Positions 1-6,629 are shown, counted from the first letter of the stretch. The stretch is DNA of 6,786 bases from Bacteroidales bacterium (GCA_017538685.1 JAFYIK010000069.1:1-6786), one strand, 5' to 3'. A program made the numbers and translations. The notes: a model not told the origin generated them from the sequence alone.

Positions 1-102
<102 letters not shown>

Positions 103-109
103 TTAGTTT

Positions 110-889
110 CTATGACGGTGTGTTTGCGGGCCAGGGGGCGATGCGGTCGGGGACCTCGATGGTGCGGGAGACGTAACCTTCTTCGTCCACGATCTGAGGG
201 CGGACGGAGAGTTCGCGACCGTCGTGGAAGATGTGCTGGAGATTCTTGTCGCTGAAGTTGCCGATCTGGTCGCGCCCGAGCATTCCGGTGCTGAGGCACC
301 AGCGGCCGTCCGCGCTCAGGGCCGCCATACGCTGGAGCGTCTGGTTACGGTCTGCGGCCGGCTCGTGGATGGGGTTGAGGAAGATGTCCGTGCCGGCGAG
401 AAGACTTTGGAAGCGGCGGTTCAGCACGGCGTTGCCGTTGAAACGGAAGTCCAGCTTGAGGCCGGTGCCGGAGAGGATGCCCGTCTCCCCGCCCTGCAGC
501 ACGGTGATGCGATTCCCGCAGCAGGCGAACTGGCGGCGCTTGAACTCGTCCATAAGCTTGTCCGTGAGGGCTTCGTTGCCGGCGATGTCGTCTTCGGTTT
601 CGAATATCTGGCCGGTGTAGAGGTCGAAGAACAGGCCGCCGTGCATCATAAACAGGGCGTTGCGCTGGAACATACAACTTGTGGTCAGCGACTCCTCGAT
701 CTCCAGAATTGCCACCGAGCTTTTGTTCTTGATGTCCTGCTCGGCGTACAGAAGGTCGTTGAGGTCGCGGATCGTGCGCCCTGGGAAAAGTATGAGGTCT
801 GCGTCCGACGCGTTCACTGCATCGACGAGAATATCCATCTTGTTATTAGGATTGAGTTCGAAATCGAATCCTATCAATTCTATCTTCAT
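110..889 (-). CDS. Nitrilase-fold (carbon-nitrogen hydrolase-like) protein, probably lacking the catalytic triad
   Basis: This 259-residue protein has no signal peptide or membrane segment and should be cytoplasmic. Its length and motif order suit the nitrilase/CN-hydrolase superfamily. ADLILFPG (30-37) sits where the family has DLIVFPE, ITVLQGGETG (128-137) sits where VLICGE is expected, and TDIFLNPIHEP (167-177) followed by a Leu/Arg-rich helix and GRWCLSTG (195-202) resembles the DLILNPA strand and the strand after it. In family members the Glu after FP and the Cys in the LIC motif belong to the Glu-Lys-Cys triad. Here they align with Gly37 and Gly133, so classical amidase chemistry looks unlikely. 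That alignment was made by eye. The ATG at 889 is preferred because a minus-strand -7 box lies just upstream at 904-897. Downstream lies deoD with a 22 bp gap, which hints at a nucleoside or nitrogen context without proving it. It could instead be a highly divergent but active amidohydrolase. Confidence 0.55.
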   Translation of the reverse strand: MKIELIGFDFELNPNNKMDILVDAVNASDADLILFPGRTIRDLNDLLYAEQDIKNKSSVAILEIEESLTTSCMFQRNALFMMHGGLFFDLYTGQIFETEDDIAGNEALTDKLMDEFKRRQFACCGNRITVLQGGETGILSGTGLKLDFRFNGNAVLNRRFQSLLAGTDIFLNPIHEPAADRNQTLQRMAALSADGRWCLSTGMLGRDQIGNFSDKNLQHIFHDGRELSVRPQIVDEEGYVSRTIEVPDRIAPWPANTPS

Positions 890-896
890 ATCAGCG

Positions 897-904
897 CAAA
901 TTTA
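897..904 (-). promoter_or_regulatory. Bacteroidota -7 promoter element for the nitrilase-like/deoD transcript
   Basis: On the minus strand this reads TAAATTTG, a full match to the Bacteroidota -7 consensus TAnnTTTG. No convincing -33 TTG was found at the usual spacing. Only 7 nt (890-896) separate the box from the ATG at 889, so the transcript would have almost no 5' leader. It abuts a plus-strand -7 box with 2 bp between them. Confidence 0.5.
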
Positions 905-906
905 AG

Positions 907-914
907 TATATTTG
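907..914 (+). promoter_or_regulatory. Bacteroidota -7 promoter element for the DUF4434 gene
   Basis: The sequence TATATTTG matches the TAnnTTTG consensus exactly and ends 22 bp before the ATG at 937, giving a short AT-rich leader as is common in this phylum. A -33 element is not evident. A small dyad, TAGTA-ATAA-TACTA (915-928), lies directly downstream near the predicted transcription start and could be an operator, but it is short. Confidence 0.6.
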
Positions 915-936
915 TAGTAATAATACTAATCCCATA

Positions 937-2043
937 ATGACAGACAGAAGATCTTTTTTGAAGACCACGGCGGCGGCGACAGCGGCTGCGGCGGCGGCAC
1001 CTCTCATCACCGGTTGCACGACCGGGAAAGACAAATACGGCATCGGCCTTGACAAGGGCATCGAGAGCCGGCTGATAGTGGAAAAGGCGAACGCAGTGCC
1101 TATCACGGGCACTTTCCTCGACGAAATCAGCACGGACATCCCGCACCAGAACTGGGGCGAGGCGGAATGGGACCGCGATTTCCGTTATATGAAGCATTTC
1201 GGAATCGACACGGTCATCATCATCCGCTGCGGCCTTCGTAAATGGATGACCTATCCGAGCCCGTACCTTCTCAAGAAGGGCTACTATTATCCTTCAGTGG
1301 ACCTCGTGGATATGTTCTGCCGCCTGGCCGAGAAGTACGATATGAAGCTCTATATCGGCCTCTACGATTCGGACGAGTACTGGTACACGGGCGTGTATAA
1401 CAACGAAATCGAAATCAATAAGTTCATAATCGACGAACTCTGGGAGCGCTACGGCCACTATAAGAGCTTCAAGGGCTGGTATCTCAGCTATGAGATCAGC
1501 CGCCGCAGCAAGGGCGCGATCGAGGGCTACCAGATGCTCGGCCGCCAGTGCAAGGAGCTCTCCAAGAGCGCGGAGTACCCCAACGGCTACCCGACCTTCA
1601 TCAGCCCCATCATCGAGGGCATCAAGGGCGTGAGCGCACAGAGCGCCCAGCTCCGCAGGGCCGACAGGCCGGACATTATGGAGCATATGCGCGACTGGGA
1701 CGAAATCTTCGAGGGAATCCACGAATTCGTGGACGCGTGCGCCTTCCAGGACGGATACAACGACTACGACGAGATAGAGGACTACATCTCCGTGAACAAG
1801 ATGCTGGCAGACAAGTGGGGAATCCACAGTTGGACGAACTGCGAAAGCTTCGACCGCGATATGCCCATCAAGTTCCTCCCTATCAAATTCGACAAACTGC
1901 GCCTCAAACTGGAGGCCGCGAAGCGCTGCGGAGTGGAGAAGGCAATCACCTTCGAGTTCTCACACTTCATCAGCCCGCAGAGCGCATATCTGCAGGCCGG
2001 ACACCTTTACGACAGGTATCTGGAATATTTCGGAAGACTTTAG
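937..2043 (+). CDS. Tat-exported DUF4434 lipoprotein with TIM-barrel glycoside-hydrolase-like domain
   Basis: The 368-residue product begins with a twin-arginine signal (DRRSFLKT, 3-10), an Ala-rich hydrophobic stretch (12-21) and a lipobox-like LITGC with Cys27, so it is probably folded in the cytoplasm, exported by Tat and lipidated. Residues about 55-365 resemble the DUF4434 family, a TIM-barrel group related to glycoside hydrolases (features: ITGTFLDEISTDIPHQNW at 56-73, then DTVIIIRCG, MKLYIGLYDS, KGWYLSYEI, FISPIIEG, DACAFQDG, IHSWTNCESF and ITFEFSHFISP as successive strands). By strand order, Glu186 falls at the end of strand 4 and Glu303 at the end of strand 7, the positions used by clan GH-A retaining enzymes; Glu340 ends strand 8. 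The substrate is unknown and catalysis is inferred. The gene is divergent from the nitrilase-like gene and overlaps the acyltransferase gene by 4 bp at their stops. The ATG is supported by the signal peptide and by the -7 box 22 bp upstream. Confidence 0.75.
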   Translation: MTDRRSFLKTTAAATAAAAAAPLITGCTTGKDKYGIGLDKGIESRLIVEKANAVPITGTFLDEISTDIPHQNWGEAEWDRDFRYMKHFGIDTVIIIRCGLRKWMTYPSPYLLKKGYYYPSVDLVDMFCRLAEKYDMKLYIGLYDSDEYWYTGVYNNEIEINKFIIDELWERYGHYKSFKGWYLSYEISRRSKGAIEGYQMLGRQCKELSKSAEYPNGYPTFISPIIEGIKGVSAQSAQLRRADRPDIMEHMRDWDEIFEGIHEFVDACAFQDGYNDYDEIEDYISVNKMLADKWGIHSWTNCESFDRDMPIKFLPIKFDKLRLKLEAAKRCGVEKAITFEFSHFISPQSAYLQAGHLYDRYLEYFGRL

Positions 2044-3857
2044 ACTTCGGTCGAACCGTAGAAATGGGTGAGGATCTCCTTCTGGAGGTCCTCATTCAGT
2101 GAACGGATGAACGACTTGATGCTTGCCGGCGGGAAGTCTGCAAGGCGCAGGTAAATCATTGCGTCCACGCAGTCCGAGAAGTCGGGATCCACGTTCAGGC
2201 AGGCGACGTGCGCGCCGCAGGAGAAGTACTTGCGGAAGAGCACGGGCAGCCTGTACTGGCCCTCGGACAGAGCGCCGATAAGCCTGTCGAAAGCGTCGAT
2301 ATCGCCCTCGGGGACCTGCAGCAGCTGGTCCGGATTCACCCTAAGGTAATTGGGCTTGAAGGGCGTCGTGGGCACGGCGAACCTGTCCGCGTCCGGAAGC
2401 GCGAAATCGCGGTGGAGGAAGTGCCACGTCAGGCTCTTGTAGAAATCCGGAAGCGCGGCGCTCATAGTCACCAGGCCGAAGCAGCTGTCCGCATTCGCGC
2501 GGACGTTCGCGACGCACAGGCCGGCCAGAAGGAGCTTCAGCGGAAGCACTTCGCGCTGGTACTTTTCCACTATGAACGAGCGGCCCAATTCCACCGAATG
2601 GGCGAGCATCTTGGGGGCGTCCGGGCCGAAGCGCACGAGGGTGCTGGTGTAGAAACCGCCGACCCCGCCGTGGGCCCGCATAATTTCGGATCCGTAACCC
2701 ACTCGGTAGGCGCCGACTAGCTGCCCGTCCGGCACGTGCCAGAGGACGAGGTGGTGGTAGTAGTTGTCATAGAGATCGGTGTCCAAGGCCTTGCCAGTGC
2801 CCTCTCCAACGGCTCTGAAGGTCACTTCGCGCAGGCGATAGAGCTCGCGCATCGCATCGGGCGCCTGGTCGGCCGTAATCAGATATGCACGGTAATCCCC
2901 GCTTTCGAATATGATACTATCGCTGATCGCCTCCATCTGCTTGCGGATGAGCTCCGGATCCACGGGCGGGATGATTTCCTGCTCGTTCGAGCTTGTCTGA
3001 TGATGCTCGAAATCCGGGCGGCACTGGGCCTCCAGAGCGTAGCAGCGGTTGCGCAGATATTTGCCGAGTTCGCTGACACCGAAGCCGGCGATTTTGTCGG
3101 CCGGAATGGGCTGGCCGATGCGGACTTTGATATGGGAGCCCTTGGCCGCGAGGAGCTCGCGTATGAGTCGGAGGGTGCGGAGCCTTGGGTGGATGCGGCC
3201 GAGCCTGTGGAACAGCTTGCTGTTGCCGCCGTCGAAGTAGATGGGAATCACGGGCAGGCCGGACTTGCGGATGAGCTTGCTCATATTGTCAGCCCACGGC
3301 AGGTCTTCCACTATGCGGCCTTTGCCCACGGCCGTGCGGTTCTTGCCACGCTGCCAGGTGGCCACCTCCCCGGCGGGGAAGAGTCCGAGCGCGCCGCCGC
3401 CCGCGATATGGCCCAGGGCCGTGCGTATTCCGTTTACGCTTCTGGCTGCTCCGCTCGAGAAATTATTCACCGGGATGAACCATTCCTTGAGGTTCGGAAT
3501 GAGTGCCAGGAAATAGGTTGTGAGTATTTTGTAGTCGGGACGAAGTTCGCCTATGATTTTGTTTAGCAGAAGGCCGTCAATGGCGCCGAAGTGGTGGTTG
3601 CTGACGGTGATGAAGCCCCCTTCCAAAGGGATGTGCTTGAGCTGGTCTTCGGGTACGTCGAAGGTGACGGGGATGTTGCGGAGCATCTCGTCGCAGAATT
3701 CCGGCCCGTCGGTGCCGGTGTTCTTTGAATACAGTTCGTTGAGCCCGTCCACATCCAGAATATCATAGACCAGGTTGGACAGAATCTTGCCAAAGAACCC
3801 TTTTAATCCAAGGGCTTGTTCCTGAAATGCTTTGCGGTCGATCAGAATAGAGCTCAC
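2040..3857 (-). CDS. Bifunctional PlsC-GNAT acyltransferase, OlsF-like amino-acid lipid (ornithine/glycine lipid) synthase
   Basis: This 605-residue protein has two acyltransferase domains. The N-terminal part (about 60-260) is PlsC/LPLAT-like: SNHHFGAIDG carries the HX4D catalytic motif (His89, Asp94), LFPAGE (159-164) stands for the FPEG glycerol-binding motif, and LPVIPIYF (201-208) is the following motif. The C-terminal part (about 320-590) is the OlsB/hemolysin-type GNAT domain: LYRLREVTFRAVGEG, DTDLYDNYYHHLVLW, VGAYRVGYG, VELGRSFI, and near the end KYFSCGAHV...DPDFSDCVDAMIYL. In OlsF enzymes the GNAT domain N-acylates ornithine with a 3-hydroxyacyl chain and the PlsC domain then O-acylates it. 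Bacteroides makes glycine lipids with a comparable pair encoded separately. Which amino acid is used here cannot be read from sequence. It should act at the inner face of the cytoplasmic membrane. The start is GTG (3857-3855): there is no upstream in-frame ATG, the next Met is residue 58, and a -7 box lies at 3891-3884. The 7TM-AraC regulator is divergent from it. Confidence 0.82.
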   Translation of the reverse strand: MSSILIDRKAFQEQALGLKGFFGKILSNLVYDILDVDGLNELYSKNTGTDGPEFCDEMLRNIPVTFDVPEDQLKHIPLEGGFITVSNHHFGAIDGLLLNKIIGELRPDYKILTTYFLALIPNLKEWFIPVNNFSSGAARSVNGIRTALGHIAGGGALGLFPAGEVATWQRGKNRTAVGKGRIVEDLPWADNMSKLIRKSGLPVIPIYFDGGNSKLFHRLGRIHPRLRTLRLIRELLAAKGSHIKVRIGQPIPADKIAGFGVSELGKYLRNRCYALEAQCRPDFEHHQTSSNEQEIIPPVDPELIRKQMEAISDSIIFESGDYRAYLITADQAPDAMRELYRLREVTFRAVGEGTGKALDTDLYDNYYHHLVLWHVPDGQLVGAYRVGYGSEIMRAHGGVGGFYTSTLVRFGPDAPKMLAHSVELGRSFIVEKYQREVLPLKLLLAGLCVANVRANADSCFGLVTMSAALPDFYKSLTWHFLHRDFALPDADRFAVPTTPFKPNYLRVNPDQLLQVPEGDIDAFDRLIGALSEGQYRLPVLFRKYFSCGAHVACLNVDPDFSDCVDAMIYLRLADFPPASIKSFIRSLNEDLQKEILTHFYGSTEV

Positions 3858-3883
3858 AGGTTCGGTTTTTAGTATTTATTGAA

Positions 3884-3891
3884 CAAATATA
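3884..3891 (-). promoter_or_regulatory. Bacteroidota -7 promoter element for the OlsF-like acyltransferase
   Basis: On the minus strand this reads TATATTTG, an exact TAnnTTTG match, 26 bp before the GTG at 3857. This supports the GTG as the true start, with a leader of roughly 20 nt. No clear -33 element is visible. Confidence 0.6.
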
Positions 3892-3893
3892 AG

Positions 3894-3901
3894 TATATTT
3901 G
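3894..3901 (+). promoter_or_regulatory. Bacteroidota -7 promoter element for the 7TM-AraC regulator
   Basis: TATATTTG, an exact TAnnTTTG match, ends 19 bp before the ATG at 3921. It lies 2 bp from the opposing box at 3884-3891, so the two polymerases would compete for the same DNA. An in-frame TTG at 3879 lies upstream of this box and therefore would not be in the transcript. Confidence 0.6.
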
Positions 3902-3920
3902 TGAAAACCACGTGCGCACA

Positions 3921-5267
3921 ATGGCTATCAATCTCTGGAATATTCTGCTTTTTCTGCCTTCGGCTTCGGTGCTGGGCTGGTTGCTCCTGAATTCTATGGT
4001 ATCCCGCAGGACCAGCACTTATTTTGTGGTCCAGTGCCTGATGGTAATCCTGTTTCTGTTCTTTACGGCAGACGCGTTATACTCTATTCCGGGCATCCCG
4101 TCAGAGATTCTGGTTTATTCGCACTTGGTGACGGTGTCTTCCGCGCCGTGCATTATTCCTGTCATCTGGCTCTACCTGGACAGGCTGCGCTTCGGGCGTA
4201 AATACAGAATTGTACATTTCTTCTGGGTCCTTATTCCTTTTTCCCTCACTCTGACCGCCGTATCCCTCACTGATACGATAGGCGCCGCGCAGCTCGCCCC
4301 GTTCCTGACGGAACTCTATTCAGAAGGTGCCCAGATAATGGAAAAGTACGCCGAAACCACGTTCGGGCATTATTACACCTGGTGCCACACCATCTTCCGT
4401 GTCGCGATCGCAGGAGAACTCATATTCGCGGTGGTTTACCTTATGATATATGTGGCGAAGGAAGGCGTACGCTTTATCAATTTCCACAAATACTTCACCC
4501 AGGACGCTCCGATCAGGGTAATAGAACTGCAGATATATGTCCTTATTATTCCTGCACTCTTCATCCTCGTGAAGGTCCTCTTTACAAAGCAGTTCCTGGA
4601 CACCCATCTCTGGCTGTCTATCGCGCTTAACATAGTTATTTCCGTCAGTACCTTCTTCTTCAACAGGGATGCCTGGTTCGGCGCAAGGAAGACTATCACG
4701 CGCACACAGGCGAAGCACGTGATGATGTATAACTATCACGCTTCCATCAAAGGTCCCATAAAGGAGATTATGGTGGAGGAACTTCTGGAAGATGTGGACC
4801 AGGATTTCCTGCTGCGCCTGCAGGACAGGGTGGGTGACCGCCTCCAGCACGCGCAGTCGATGACTCCGAGGGAAATGAACGCCGTGAAGGACATTCTGTT
4901 CGGTTCGGCCGGCAATCCCTGGGACGACAGCCTTCTTACGCGTTTCCAGACTGTTATGCTCAACGAGCAGTTGTTCCTTCAGCCTAGTCTTAGCCTGCAG
5001 GACATAGCGGAGCGTCTGCACACCAACAAGACTTATATCTCCAAACTGGTCAACAACACTTATAATCTGAGCTTCCCGGAATTCCTAAACACTTTGCGTG
5101 TAGATTACGCGCAGCAGTACATAAGGAACCATCCGAATGCGAAGCAGGAAGAGATAGCAAGGGCGAGCGGTTTCCTGAGCGCGTCCACCTTCAACAATAT
5201 TTTCCGAAAGATCACGGGGCTCACACCCAAGATGTGGGCGCTGAAAATGCCCTCACAACAGTCCTAG
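3921..5267 (+). CDS. Membrane-embedded AraC-family regulator (7 TM helices + C-terminal HTH)
   Basis: The product is 448 residues from the ATG at 3921. This start is chosen because the promoter box at 3894-3901 lies downstream of the only other plausible upstream start (TTG at 3879); a GTG at 3912 is also in frame. About seven hydrophobic helices are visible by eye: roughly 6-26, 33-54, 63-86, 98-118, 157-178, 202-222 and 228-248. A cytoplasmic segment (about 250-345) follows, with a charged, acidic helical stretch near 280-305. The C-terminus is an AraC-type double HTH: LSLQDIAERLHTNKTYISKL (357-376) is the first helix-turn-helix and KQEEIARASGFLSASTFNNI (408-427), followed by FRKITGLTPKMW, is the second with the family signature. 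Known relatives bind DNA through this domain; the membrane part presumably senses a ligand or membrane state and keeps the factor at the membrane. Divergence from the acyltransferase gene makes that gene a likely target. Its last four bases overlap the gene on the other strand. Confidence 0.8.
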   Translation: MAINLWNILLFLPSASVLGWLLLNSMVSRRTSTYFVVQCLMVILFLFFTADALYSIPGIPSEILVYSHLVTVSSAPCIIPVIWLYLDRLRFGRKYRIVHFFWVLIPFSLTLTAVSLTDTIGAAQLAPFLTELYSEGAQIMEKYAETTFGHYYTWCHTIFRVAIAGELIFAVVYLMIYVAKEGVRFINFHKYFTQDAPIRVIELQIYVLIIPALFILVKVLFTKQFLDTHLWLSIALNIVISVSTFFFNRDAWFGARKTITRTQAKHVMMYNYHASIKGPIKEIMVEELLEDVDQDFLLRLQDRVGDRLQHAQSMTPREMNAVKDILFGSAGNPWDDSLLTRFQTVMLNEQLFLQPSLSLQDIAERLHTNKTYISKLVNNTYNLSFPEFLNTLRVDYAQQYIRNHPNAKQEEIARASGFLSASTFNNIFRKITGLTPKMWALKMPSQQS

Positions 5268-6511
5268 AGCTTGTTTTGGGCCACAAATTCGGACGGCGTA
5301 ACTCCCGTATACTCCTTAAATGCCGTCGTAAAGTACGACGCTGAGCGAAAACCGCATTCTGAAGCGATCTTCGCCATCGGCTTTTCACTCTGGAGCAGAT
5401 AGAACTTCGCCACTTCCATCCTGCGGTCGCGAAGGAGCACTGAAGGGGAGGGAGAGCCCTCGGCCTTAAGCTTTCTGTTCACGTGTATGCGGCTCATTCC
5501 GGTGATCTCCGCAATCGCGTCCACATCGAAATCCGCCTCCTTGTAATGCTCCTCTATCAGCATCATAACGCGCGTGGTGAACGGGCCGGATAGCGAGCTG
5601 GATTTCGTCACAGCAGCGGCCTTTTTCTTCGGCTTTTCGACTGGATTTTCCGGCTCTTCAACAGGCTCCGCCGGCTCTTCGATTACTTCGGTTTCGGGCG
5701 CTTCTTCAACGACTTTTTCTACAGGCTGCGCAGGGGCTTTAAACTCCGGCTCAAGGGACTGTGTGACTCTGTGAGCCCTCCTTTTCACAAGTAAGAAGAT
5801 AACTGGAATTACGCATCCAAGTGCGGCTAAACAAACGATAATTATCAGCCAAATATTTGGCTTAGAGGCGCCCTGTTCGGTATATGTTTCAAATTCTAAA
5901 GGTAACATATTTGAAACATCGCCCACTCCGGACCACTCCATTACCGAGCCGTCATCTCCAAGCCTTGCTACTTGTTTCTCTCCGAAAATCCAGACAAACG
6001 AAGAGTCTGAGGAGAGCTTGAGATTGACAGGAGGGAAGGGGATTTGAACCTCTGATTCTATGCTTTCCGACTTAGGGTCGAAGGCGATTAATTTCGTCAC
6101 AGAGGCGAGCATCAATTTGTCCTTTTTAGGAAGGTAGATAGCGCCTGAAAATTCTTCGTTTCCCAGCTGCTTTTTTCTGAATCCGTCTTTTGCCGTGTAT
6201 CTTGTCAGGCTTCCTTCTTTTCCCAGGATCCAGAGTGTGGCGTTCGAGTCAAAGCAGATATATAATATAGAGTCGGAGCCCAGTTTTCCTCCAGAAGCTC
6301 CGAAATGCAGCCTTGATCCTGTCTTGCTCAGACGGTAAAGACCATTGTTGGCAGTTCCCATCCATAGTGAACCATCTATAGGGCTTTCAGCCATACAGGT
6401 AACCTCGCTTTCCGCCGCAGGCCCTGAATTCTGTGCATAAATAGGCCTATAATGGACTGCAAATGCCATTATGGCGACTATTAAGGCTATTTGTCTCAAT
6501 ATTCTCTTCAT
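5264..6511 (-). CDS. One-component transmembrane AraC regulator with Reg_prop-like periplasmic sensor (no kinase or receiver)
   Basis: The product is 415 residues from the ATG at 6511, where MKRILRQIALIVAIMAFAV...IYAQ gives a clear signal peptide (1-26). An in-frame TTG at 6538 would add nine polar residues ahead of it and is less likely. Residues about 35-200 are periplasmic and carry propeller-type blades: DGSLWMGTANNGLYRLS (46-62) is a typical Reg_prop repeat and ATLWILGKEGSLTRYTAKDG (91-110) a second. One TM helix spans about 219-242, followed by KRR as a cytoplasmic stop. A Pro/Glu-rich linker (252-300, with a 7-residue EEPxxPV period around 278-291) leads to the AraC double HTH (312-413; FDVDAIAEITGMSRIHVNRKL and MAKIASECGFRSASYFTTAF, then KEYTGVTPSEF). 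This resembles a Bacteroidota hybrid two-component sensor (HTCS) with the Y_Y_Y, histidine kinase and receiver modules absent. Its target is unknown. GC content is lower in the sensor half than in the HTH half. Confidence 0.78.
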   Translation of the reverse strand: MKRILRQIALIVAIMAFAVHYRPIYAQNSGPAAESEVTCMAESPIDGSLWMGTANNGLYRLSKTGSRLHFGASGGKLGSDSILYICFDSNATLWILGKEGSLTRYTAKDGFRKKQLGNEEFSGAIYLPKKDKLMLASVTKLIAFDPKSESIESEVQIPFPPVNLKLSSDSSFVWIFGEKQVARLGDDGSVMEWSGVGDVSNMLPLEFETYTEQGASKPNIWLIIIVCLAALGCVIPVIFLLVKRRAHRVTQSLEPEFKAPAQPVEKVVEEAPETEVIEEPAEPVEEPENPVEKPKKKAAAVTKSSSLSGPFTTRVMMLIEEHYKEADFDVDAIAEITGMSRIHVNRKLKAEGSPSPSVLLRDRRMEVAKFYLLQSEKPMAKIASECGFRSASYFTTAFKEYTGVTPSEFVAQNKL

Positions 6512-6575
6512 ATACTGTTGTCCGCTGTGACTGGTCAAATATATGAATATCTTTTAAAACCCCTTCATTTTCAAG

Positions 6576-6583
6576 CAAATATA
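6576..6583 (-). promoter_or_regulatory. Bacteroidota -7 promoter element for the Reg_prop-AraC gene
   Basis: On the minus strand this reads TATATTTG, an exact TAnnTTTG match, 64 bp upstream of the ATG at 6511. It implies a leader of about 55-60 nt, much longer than those of the other genes here. A clear -33 TTG is not seen at the usual spacing. Confidence 0.55.
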
Positions 6584-6611
6584 ATGTGGATAAATTGTTA
6601 GAATATAACAT

Positions 6612-6629
6612 CTAAAAAATTGTTTTTAG
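6612..6629. repeat. Perfect AT-rich inverted repeat upstream of the Reg_prop-AraC promoter
   Basis: CTAAAAA-ATTG-TTTTTAG is a perfect 7-bp dyad with a 4-nt spacer. It lies 28 bp beyond the -7 box, roughly 40-60 bp upstream of the predicted start, where an activator site or UP-like element could act. It has no GC stem and no adjoining T tract, so it is not a convincing intrinsic terminator for either direction. Function is inferred only. Confidence 0.35.

Noticed and set aside
224..937. Long plus-strand open frame of 237 codons opposite the nitrilase-like gene
   Set aside because: It is the antisense shadow of a coding frame in GC-rich DNA, with Val/Ala/Glu/Leu-biased composition and no recognisable motif. 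It also runs into the promoter region and past the next gene's ATG.
1294..1827. Minus-strand open frame inside the DUF4434 gene
   Set aside because: Low-complexity Val/Ala/Leu/His composition, no promoter, and it lies wholly within a gene with clear domain evidence on the other strand.
2736..3566. Plus-strand open frame of 276 codons opposite the acyltransferase
   Set aside because: The minus strand holds both catalytic domains with intact motifs across this span; the plus-strand peptide matches no family I know and has no promoter.
3909..3914. CACGTG palindrome in the leader of the 7TM-AraC gene as an operator
   Set aside because: A 6-bp palindrome alone is too short to support, and no second copy was seen in the other promoter regions.
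3879..3920. TTG at 3879 as the start of the 7TM-AraC gene
   Set aside because: It lies upstream of the -7 box at 3894-3901, so it would not be in the transcript. The ATG at 3921 starts directly before the first TM helix.
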